The position numbers and the translations under genes were made by a program. The notes under the pieces are model-generated. The model was given only the letters and a program-made list of their open reading frames with translations, was not told the DNA's origin and ran no database searches. A DNA stretch of 17,617 nt from Nitrospirota bacterium (GTDB lineage: Bacteria; Nitrospirota; JACRHJ01). The DNA lies in assembly GCA_027328825.1 (NCBI GenBank), contig DAHWTK010000025.1, positions 1 through 17,617 of the forward strand, in the 5' to 3' direction. Shown here one piece after another: positions 12,639 to 17,617 of this stretch. Position 1 is the stretch's first letter. The number at the start of each line of letters is the position of its first letter.

Positions 12639-13958
12639 ATGAAAATTAAATTGATATACCCCGAATGGGGAAACTTCCCGCTTAAGTATCGGCGGTACAT
12701 CCACACGTTGGGATTGATAACCATCGCCGCTCTTACTCCGCCGGAGATAGGGCTTTCCTTCACGGACGAGCGCATCGAGCCTGTCGACTTCGACGAGCCT
12801 GCGGACATGGTGGCGATTTCCGCCATGACATGCCAGGCAAAACGCGCGTACGACATCGCCGACCGTTTCCGGGCTAAGAACATACCCGTAGTCATGGGAG
12901 GGCTTCACCCGTCGCTCATGCCGGAGGAATCGGCCCTTCATGCCGACGCCGTGGTTGTCGGCGAGGCGGAAGGGACGTGGGAGAATCTGGTTCAGGATTT
13001 TGTCGGTGGTTCGATGAAAAAATTCTATAAATGCGTCGAGCGGCCCAAAATGGAAAACGTTTCCTGGCCCAGGCGGGACCTGCTGGCGGGAAAGGGATAT
13101 ATCCCGATGCAGTCCATGCAGGTCTCGCGCGGATGCCCGGTAAACTGCGAGTTCTGCTCCGTGCCTGGCCTCTTCGGGACGTCCTACCGTGGCAGGCCGA
13201 TAAAGGAAGCGCTCGCTGAACTTGAGAAGATGGAGGAATATATCTTCTTTGTGGACGATAACTTCCACCTTGCAAAGCGCAGGAGCTACGAGCTCTTCGA
13301 CGGCATGGCGGGGATGGGGAAGAAATGGACGGGCCTTGCGCCTCTGGCCGCCGCGCAGGACAGGGAATACGTGGACAGGCTGGTTAAATCCGGCTGCTGG
13401 CTCCTATACGTGGATGTCGGCCCGTGGATGTCGGCGTCTTTCGGGGAAAAGCGGGCGGGTTTCACAACCGCCGAAAAGCACCTGGAGAACATCCAGCGGT
13501 TCCATGACGCCGGTATAAAACTTATCGCCTCGTTTGTGTTTGGATACGATTACGACGACAAGGGAATATTCGAGAGGACGGTTGAGTTCGCAAAAAAAAC
13601 CGGCATAGAAGAGTGTGAATTCCTGATACTTACTCCATACCCCAGGACGCGCCTGCACGACAAACTTGAGGCCGAGGGGCGGATTATTGACCGCGATCTT
13701 TCCCGCTACACTACCACGAACGTCGTATACAGGCCCGCTCTTATGACACCGGACGAGCTGTATGAAGGCTATATCCGGGCATGGAAGGAGTTCTATTCAA
13801 AGGACGTTATCGAAGAGACGGATGACGGACTGGTTGTAAAGACAATGTCGCAATTTCCGATAGACCCGGGCGTCTTCGACCGAATGATAGACGAGCGATA
13901 CCGCCCGGAGGACAAGTGGGTAGAAAGCTTTGTGCGGCGTGAGCGGCTTGGAAAATGA
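12639..13958 (+). CDS. Radical SAM protein with N-terminal B12-binding-like domain
   Basis: A 439-residue class B-type radical SAM enzyme. Residues about 1-125 look like a cobalamin-binding Rossmann domain (MVAISAMTCQAKRAYDIA, then PVVMGGLHPSLMPEES and ADAVVVGEAEGTW). The radical SAM barrel follows, with Cys166-x3-Cys170-x2-Cys173 (RGCPVNCEFC) for the [4Fe-4S] cluster. Later blocks are FVDDNFH and IASFVFGYDYDD, and the C-terminal region contains EFLILTPYPRTRLHDKLEAE. The canonical Asp-x-His-x2-Gly cobalamin-ligand motif is not evident, so any B12 may bind base-off without a protein ligand, or not at all. Relatives of this layout include hopanoid- and bacteriochlorophyll-modifying enzymes, but the substrate here is unknown and no biosynthetic cluster surrounds it. 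An AAGG Shine-Dalgarno lies 8 bases before the ATG. Confidence 0.85.
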   Translation: MKIKLIYPEWGNFPLKYRRYIHTLGLITIAALTPPEIGLSFTDERIEPVDFDEPADMVAISAMTCQAKRAYDIADRFRAKNIPVVMGGLHPSLMPEESALHADAVVVGEAEGTWENLVQDFVGGSMKKFYKCVERPKMENVSWPRRDLLAGKGYIPMQSMQVSRGCPVNCEFCSVPGLFGTSYRGRPIKEALAELEKMEEYIFFVDDNFHLAKRRSYELFDGMAGMGKKWTGLAPLAAAQDREYVDRLVKSGCWLLYVDVGPWMSASFGEKRAGFTTAEKHLENIQRFHDAGIKLIASFVFGYDYDDKGIFERTVEFAKKTGIEECEFLILTPYPRTRLHDKLEAEGRIIDRDLSRYTTTNVVYRPALMTPDELYEGYIRAWKEFYSKDVIEETDDGLVVKTMSQFPIDPGVFDRMIDERYRPEDKWVESFVRRERLGK

Positions 13959-13964
13959 TACGTC

Positions 13965-14330
13965 TCAATTCTTTCGTCGGATTTTTTTTCCGAGATAAAT
14001 CCAGGTGTTAAACGCGCACAGGGCGGCGGTTAGAAGGAATATCGCCCAGTCCGGAAGGTCGATGTAGATTATTTTTTCCATGTAATGTGCGATAAACGAG
14101 CCTGTGTACGCCCCGGAGGGAGAATATTTATACTCAAGCCAGATCTCGAGGCGAGTCAGGGGGCAATAAAAATCGAACAGGTTTACGATAAAAGCGTATC
14201 CCAGGCCAAGTATATGCACAATCTTTACGGCCCTGTGCCGCACGCCCCAGAAGGCGCCTGATATCAGGAAGAGTATCCAGAGCAGGTGAACGAATATGAC
14301 GACATTCGCTAAGTATGCGTAAATCTTCAT
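13965..14330 (-). CDS. DUF2784 family small integral membrane protein
   Basis: A 121-residue membrane protein of unknown function. Hydrophobic helices are visible at about 5-27, 36-54 and 94-113, and a further weaker one may exist around 75-92. Recognisable family features are the CPLTRLE segment after helix 2 (56-62) and HYMEKIIY (82-89). The C-terminus is short and basic (KKIRRKN), probably cytoplasmic. It converges on the radical SAM gene with only 6 bases between the stops and diverges from ftsX. There is no Shine-Dalgarno; an extended -10 promoter ends 5 bases before the ATG. No function is inferred. Confidence 0.8.
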   Translation of the reverse strand: MKIYAYLANVVIFVHLLWILFLISGAFWGVRHRAVKIVHILGLGYAFIVNLFDFYCPLTRLEIWLEYKYSPSGAYTGSFIAHYMEKIIYIDLPDWAIFLLTAALCAFNTWIYLGKKIRRKN

Positions 14331-14335
14331 AAATA

Positions 14336-14344
14336 ATTATATCA
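14336..14344 (-). promoter_or_regulatory. Extended -10 promoter of the DUF2784 gene, likely leaderless
   Basis: On the minus strand TG-A-TATAAT (14336-14344) is a full extended -10 element with a perfect TATAAT. It ends 5 bases before the ATG at 14330. No -35 of quality is seen, as is usual for extended -10 promoters. Confidence 0.5.
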
Positions 14345-14363
14345 CGTGCAATAAAAACTTTTC

Positions 14364-14392
14364 TTTAAAATTGATTACTTTTTGGATATAAT
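14364..14392 (+). promoter_or_regulatory. Promoter of ftsX, nearly leaderless
   Basis: TTTAAA (14364-14369), a 17-base spacer and a perfect TATAAT (14387-14392) end 8 bases before the ATG at 14401. This leaves a leader of about two bases, with no Shine-Dalgarno. Confidence 0.5.
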
Positions 14393-14400
14393 CCAGTGCC

Positions 14401-15270
14401 ATGAAATATTTCATTTTAACGGCGCTGAAAAACCTCTGGGAGAGCAAGATAACGAGCTTTTTTACCGCCGTCACGCTTGCGGTGGCGTTCGGCTTCCTGG
14501 GCGCCTATCTTATTGTTTTCCTGAACCTAAAAGGTGCTTTTTCCGCCGTAAACGAGAAATTTCCCTTAACCATATACCTCTCCGACGGCGTAACCGCGGC
14601 GCAGATGGACGCAATCAAAACGCGCCTCGGTTCCGACCCGCTCGTGGCTTCGGTTGGTTACACGTCCAAGTCTCAGGCATTAAAGGATTTTTCCGGGACG
14701 GACGAGGATGGCGCCTCCCTTATAAACAGCATGGGAATGAACCCTCTGCCCGCTTCTTTCGACATTGGTTTAAAGGCCGGAGGCGCGCCCGGTTCAGCCG
14801 AGAAACTGGTCAGCGGTCTTAAGTCCATGCCGGGCGTGGAAGACGTGCAATACCTCCAGGAAGAGGCGGGCAGGTTAAAAAATCTTTTTAATTCCTTTGA
14901 GTTGGTTGGTCTGGCCCTGGGGCTTGCCGTTCTGATTGGAGTGGTTTTTATAAGCTACAGCACCCTGAGGCTTGCGGTGCTTCGGCATGCCTCGGAGATA
15001 GAAGTTATGAAATTTCTCGGCTCGACAAGGCCGTTTATCATGGGGCCGTTCCTTGCTGAAGGGGCGCTCCAGGGGTTCATCGCATCGGGAATTTCCGTGG
15101 GATTTCTTTATGTTATAGTGCGCTGGGTGGAGACTTCCAAAGCGCTTCCGACCCTTTCGGGCGATGTGCATTTCCTGCCGCCGGGCGTGTGGATAGGGCT
15201 TATGTTCGCCGGGACGCTGCTTGGGTTCACGGGCAGTTTTTTTGCTTTCTTTAGAAGCCTGAAAATGTAG
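14401..15270 (+). CDS. ftsX: Cell division protein FtsX (ABC transporter permease-like)
   Basis: FtsX is the membrane partner of the ATPase FtsE at the division septum, where the pair transmits ATP hydrolysis to peptidoglycan hydrolases outside. The 289-residue protein has the standard layout. A short cytoplasmic N-terminus precedes TM1 (about 18-42). An extracytoplasmic domain follows (about 45-165, opening with FPLTIYLSDGVTAAQ), then TM2 (167-189), TM3 (211-240) and TM4 (262-285). The EIEVMKFLGST segment (199-209) after TM2 corresponds to the coupling region that contacts FtsE. Normally ftsE sits directly upstream; here the upstream gene is an unrelated, oppositely oriented DUF2784 gene, and ftsX has its own promoter. 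An FtsE elsewhere in the genome is expected. Confidence 0.92.
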   Translation: MKYFILTALKNLWESKITSFFTAVTLAVAFGFLGAYLIVFLNLKGAFSAVNEKFPLTIYLSDGVTAAQMDAIKTRLGSDPLVASVGYTSKSQALKDFSGTDEDGASLINSMGMNPLPASFDIGLKAGGAPGSAEKLVSGLKSMPGVEDVQYLQEEAGRLKNLFNSFELVGLALGLAVLIGVVFISYSTLRLAVLRHASEIEVMKFLGSTRPFIMGPFLAEGALQGFIASGISVGFLYVIVRWVETSKALPTLSGDVHFLPPGVWIGLMFAGTLLGFTGSFFAFFRSLKM

Positions 15271-15379
15271 CGAAACGGCACCCTGCGGGCATTTTCTTGC
15301 GCAAATAGATACCGGAGAAAAATTCCGGAATTCAGAAATCCGTTGACTGCAACTTTCAATTGTGAGTAAATGTTTGCCC

Positions 15380-15595
15380 ATGAACAAGACGACCGAAAAA
15401 GTCAGTTGTCCTCAGTGCGGTTCTTCCGAAAAAATAATCCCTATCATATACCGGTGCTCTACGGCGGATTACGAGAAGTACCGCGCACTCGAAAAGAAGG
15501 GCGAGGCGATACTTGCGGGCTGTGTGCTGTCCGTGGAAGTGCCGAAATGGTTCTGCAAAAAATGCCGTCTGAACATCTGGGAATCGGATTTATAA
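15380..15595 (+). CDS. Small zinc-ribbon-like protein of unknown function
   Basis: Encodes 71 residues from ATG 15380, or 77 from an in-frame GTG at 15362. Two Cys-x2-Cys knuckles, SCPQCG near the start and FCKKCR near the end, suggest a zinc ribbon of about 50 residues. They enclose an inserted segment with YRCSTADYEKYRALEKKGEAILAG. Neither start has a Shine-Dalgarno. TTGACT (15343-15348) with a weak GTAAAT (15366-15371) would begin a transcript next to ATG 15380, which favours that start. It lies between ftsX and the RlpA gene on the same strand. I do not recognise a specific family; nucleic-acid or protein binding are both possible. Confidence 0.6.
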   Translation: MNKTTEKVSCPQCGSSEKIIPIIYRCSTADYEKYRALEKKGEAILAGCVLSVEVPKWFCKKCRLNIWESDL

Positions 15596-15722
15596 GCTGT
15601 CAATGGGTAGGGGGTATTCTCTCCGAAAAATTATTATTCACAATTGCGCTTTGACGGCGACCGCTCTGTTTTACGTTCAAGATAATTTTTCTCCGAGAAC
15701 ACTCCCTCCCCGAACCGGAGTT

Positions 15723-16442
15723 TTGTTTTTAAACAGATTCTCGATAGCCCTGCTCTGTCTTTTTATCCTTTCCGCCTGCGCGTCTCCACGAATCACGAAC
15801 ACGAATCACGTCCTTTACGACAGAAACGGTATGCCGCTTACGGACATCGGGCCGCCGAAGCCCGTGCCTCCGGCAGGGACGGCCTACAGTGCCGTCGCGT
15901 CGTGGTACGGGCCGGGATTCCAGGGCCATCGCACGGCGTCGGGAGATATTTTCAACGAGGATGCCCTGACATGCGCGCACAGGTCATATCCGTTCGGCAC
16001 AGAGCTTGAGATAGAAAACCCGCAGACGGGGAAGGAATGCGTCGTGACAGTAAACGACAGGGGGCCATTTGTAAAGGGTGTAGACATAGACATCTCTCGC
16101 GGAGCATCGCGCGCGATAGGGCGGCTCGATACAGGGCCTGTAATCGTCCGGGAAATTGGCCGGAACGCCTCGTACATCAGAAAGGCTATGATAGGCAATA
16201 TCTCCGGGAAGGGTTTATATACCGTGCAGGTCGGGGCATTCACAGACCCGGAAAACGCGGGGCATCTTCTGGCCGGGCTTAAGCTGGGTTACGATGGCGT
16301 AAGAATATCAAAGGCAATAATCAGGGGCGTGCTATATAACCGGGTGCGGGTGGGAAAATTCCCGAGTCTCGGGCCGGCATTTGTGCTTGCCCGGCGGCTG
16401 GCGCGCGAAGGTTATCCGGCGTGGGTAGTCAGGGGATATTGA
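15723..16442 (+). CDS. rlpA: RlpA-like septal lytic transglycosylase lipoprotein with SPOR domain
   Basis: RlpA proteins are outer-membrane lipoproteins that cut glycan strands lacking stem peptides, mainly at the septum. From TTG 15723 the 239-residue product begins with a lipoprotein signal (3-18) ending in the lipobox LSAC with Cys19. A double-psi beta-barrel domain (about 57-146) carries SWYGPGFQGHRTASGDIF, His86 and NDRGPF (111-116). A C-terminal SPOR domain, GLYTVQVGAFTDPENAG to the end (164-239), should bind denuded septal glycan. An upstream in-frame ATG at 15603 would place the signal peptide 40 residues in, which is unlikely. The TTG has GGAG only 2 bases away, so the exact start remains uncertain. 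Two genes downstream of ftsX, it fits a small division-related group. Confidence 0.85.
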   Translation: MFLNRFSIALLCLFILSACASPRITNTNHVLYDRNGMPLTDIGPPKPVPPAGTAYSAVASWYGPGFQGHRTASGDIFNEDALTCAHRSYPFGTELEIENPQTGKECVVTVNDRGPFVKGVDIDISRGASRAIGRLDTGPVIVREIGRNASYIRKAMIGNISGKGLYTVQVGAFTDPENAGHLLAGLKLGYDGVRISKAIIRGVLYNRVRVGKFPSLGPAFVLARRLAREGYPAWVVRGY

Positions 16443-16466
16443 GCTTCTTGCAGACTTTTTTATCTG

Positions 16467-16475
16467 TGCTATATT
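16467..16475 (+). promoter_or_regulatory. Extended -10 promoter of the DUF4142 gene
   Basis: TG-C-TATATT forms an extended -10 element with 5 of 6 consensus in the hexamer (16470-16475). TTGCAG at 16448-16453 lies 16 bases upstream as a weak -35. The start near 16482 gives a leader of about 30 bases that contains a GGAGG ribosome-binding site 5 bases before the ATG at 16514. Confidence 0.45.
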
Positions 16476-16513
16476 CATGTATATGATTTTAAATCCGCCT
16501 GACGGAGGTTGAG

Positions 16514-17029
16514 ATGAAAAAAATCGTTATATCAATATCGCTGGTTGTTCTCGCGCTTTTCATTGTCATGACCGCATATGCCGCTAAAACTACTCTTTCG
16601 GCAAAAGAGAAAAAGTTTATGCATAAAGCGGCAATGAGCGGGATGCTGGAAGTCCGGCTCGGCCAGTTGGCCCAGCAGAAAGCGGAGTCGAAGGACGTGA
16701 AGGACTTCGGCTCACGGATGGTGACTGATCACGGGAAGGCAAACGACGAACTGAAGCAGATTGCGCAGCAGAAGGGGGTAACGCTCCCGGAAAAGCTGAC
16801 CCCGAGGCATCAGAAAATGGTAGACAGACTCTCGAAGCTCTCAGGAGCAAAGTTCGACAAGGCTTACATGGCCATGATGGTGAAAGACCATAGGCACGAT
16901 GTGGCTTTTTTCAAATGGGCGTCGCATCGCATGAAAGACCCAGACCTGAAAAACTTTGCGATGAATACACTGTCTGTCATCGAGGAGCACCTGAAAATGG
17001 CCAGGGAAATAAAACGCAAGCTGAAATAA
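16514..17029 (+). CDS. Secreted DUF4142 family protein
   Basis: A 171-residue protein with a Sec signal peptide: MKK start, a hydrophobic core (5-19) and a likely cut after AYA (23). It should be periplasmic. The mature part is all-helical and ferritin-like in style, as DUF4142 proteins are. It has the characteristic opening FMHKAAMSGMLEVRLGQLAQQKA, then VKDFGSRMVTDHGKANDEL and later YMAMMVKDHRHDVAFF. Several His, Glu and Asp residues are aligned in helices (DH, KDHRHD, EEH), but a metal site is not established. GGAGG lies 5 bases before the ATG. A strong terminator follows, so the gene is probably monocistronic. The molecular function of the family is unknown; stress-related roles have been suggested from context only. 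Confidence 0.88.
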   Translation: MKKIVISISLVVLALFIVMTAYAAKTTLSAKEKKFMHKAAMSGMLEVRLGQLAQQKAESKDVKDFGSRMVTDHGKANDELKQIAQQKGVTLPEKLTPRHQKMVDRLSKLSGAKFDKAYMAMMVKDHRHDVAFFKWASHRMKDPDLKNFAMNTLSVIEEHLKMAREIKRKLK

Positions 17030-17039
17030 CGATTTTAAA

Positions 17040-17070
17040 AGCGGCACCTGATACAGGCGCCGCTTTTTTT
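17040..17070 (+). terminator. Rho-independent terminator after the DUF4142 gene
   Basis: AGCGGC (17040-17045) pairs with GCCGCT (17059-17064). Inside, CCTG (17047-17050) pairs with CAGG (17054-17057) after a single A/C mismatch, closing on a 3-base loop. A run of seven T follows (17064-17070). It begins 11 bases after the stop codon. Confidence 0.9.
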
Positions 17071-17181
17071 CGCTCTTAACCTTTGGAAACTGCCAAGGCG
17101 ATTCTGCCTGCATAATTGTTACTTCGCCGCGCCGGACATGGAAAACTCCGAATGAAGCTCGTGCAGACTATGCGCAGTCAC

Positions 17182-17617
17182 TTAAGACGCTGTGTATAAA
17201 ACTCCATGCCCGAAAAGGTCTTCTATTACGTCCTGAACATGCACAATCTCCTTGCAACGGACGGCGTTTGAGCCTGAAAAGATAAGCCCGCCCTCGATAT
17301 CTCCCTTATGGGCAGCCGTCAAAGCCTTTGCAATGCAGAATCCTGTTTTTTCGGTGCGGAGTGAGCAGTGCTTCAGGCAGTTGATTGTGCAGTGGTCTCC
17401 CTTCGGCGGCCCTTCTGCCAGCTTCTCGGAAAAAGCGTTTCTGATCGCCCTGCCGGGAAGGCCCACCGGGCTCTCTACAAGGATTATATCGTCGATTGTG
17501 GCTTCCAGATACATTCTTTTGAAGACTTCCGGAGCGTCGCACTCGAACGTGCAGACAAAGCGTGTGCCCATCTGCACCCCGCGCGCACCCATCCCGAAGG
17601 CGCGCAGGGCGTCCTCC
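17182..17617 (-). CDS. Nitronate monooxygenase family protein, C-terminal part (start lies outside the window)
   Basis: The open frame continues through the right edge, giving about 144 C-terminal residues of an FMN-dependent TIM-barrel oxidoreductase. Members oxidise alkyl nitronates or, in the FabK branch, reduce enoyl-ACP. The segment ALRAFGMGARGVQMGTRFVCTFECDA is the family's phosphate/flavin-binding strand and loop (GxxGVQMGTRF). The later stretch contains several cysteines (HCTINCLKHCSLRTEKTGFC) and then GDIEGGLIFSGSNAVR, which is typical of one nitronate monooxygenase subgroup. The catalytic N-terminal half is not visible, so the branch cannot be fixed. It converges on the DUF4142 gene. 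The stop is TAA at 17182-17184. Confidence 0.85.
   Translation of the reverse strand, partial: EDALRAFGMGARGVQMGTRFVCTFECDAPEVFKRMYLEATIDDIILVESPVGLPGRAIRNAFSEKLAEGPPKGDHCTINCLKHCSLRTEKTGFCIAKALTAAHKGDIEGGLIFSGSNAVRCKEIVHVQDVIEDLFGHGVLYTAS

Noticed and set aside
15312..15328. CCGGA-loop-TCCGG hairpin after ftsX
   Set aside because: A 5-base stem without a following T-run on either strand; not convincing as a terminator.
15603..15722. N-terminal extension of the RlpA-like protein from ATG 15603
   Set aside because: It would put a lipoprotein signal peptide 40 residues into the protein, with no Shine-Dalgarno at 15603; a TTG start at 15723 gives a normal lipoprotein.

Overview
This window of mostly ordinary chromosomal genes has a GC-rich feel and makes heavy use of ATA and AGG/CGG codons, with occasional GTG and TTG starts. 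It encodes an LpxL/HtrB-type acyltransferase, an RlpA-type lipoprotein, a cardiolipin synthase and FtsX, which point to a diderm bacterium. QueH, a rubredoxin-rubrerythrin protein and a RACo-like corrinoid-activator family protein suggest an anaerobic or microaerophilic lifestyle. A lineage such as Nitrospirota or Desulfobacterota would fit, but this is an impression from gene content and codon style, not a proven assignment.

Layout. 1-2781 (+): the 3' end of ruvC, then ruvA, a decayed peroxiredoxin remnant, ruvB and queH. 2805-5889 (-): a marR-emrA-emrB type drug-efflux operon, with an inverted-repeat operator candidate on the marR promoter. 5996-7930 (-): a ferredoxin-ASKHA (RACo-like) protein, divergent from a cardiolipin synthase (8014-9447, +). 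9442-11390 (-): a phosphomannomutase/phosphoglucomutase and a rubrerythrin with an N-terminal rubredoxin-like domain, separated by a hairpin repeat. 11511-12440 (+): an acyltransferase of the lipid A type, followed by a pair of MITE-like inverted-repeat elements. 12639-13958 (+): a radical SAM protein with a B12-binding-like N-terminus. 13965-14330 (-): a DUF2784 membrane protein. 14401-16442 (+): ftsX without ftsE, a small zinc-ribbon protein and an RlpA/SPOR lipoprotein. 16514-17029 (+): a secreted DUF4142 protein with a clear terminator. 17182-17617 (-): the C-terminal part of a nitronate monooxygenase. No tRNA, rRNA, CRISPR array or intact mobile element was seen, and no gene-free stretch exceeds 300 bases (the longest is 931-1210).

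The genes fall into recognisable jobs: Holliday-junction processing (RuvABC), queuosine synthesis (QueH), multidrug efflux (EmrAB under MarR), envelope construction (Cls, LpxL-like acyltransferase, PMM/PGM, FtsX, RlpA) and redox or oxidative stress (rubrerythrin, fossil peroxiredoxin).

Two observations stand out. First, the gap between ruvA and ruvB holds a peroxiredoxin fossil that keeps its -10 box, a 7-1-7 Fur/PerR-like inverted repeat and its Shine-Dalgarno, but only about 30 frameshifted codons. Second, at least five genes without a Shine-Dalgarno (ASKHA, cls, acyltransferase, DUF2784, ftsX) have a promoter -10 box only 5-8 bases before the ATG, the geometry of leaderless mRNAs. Internal operon genes and several others carry ordinary Shine-Dalgarno sites. 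I did not find a convincing new multi-gene system.
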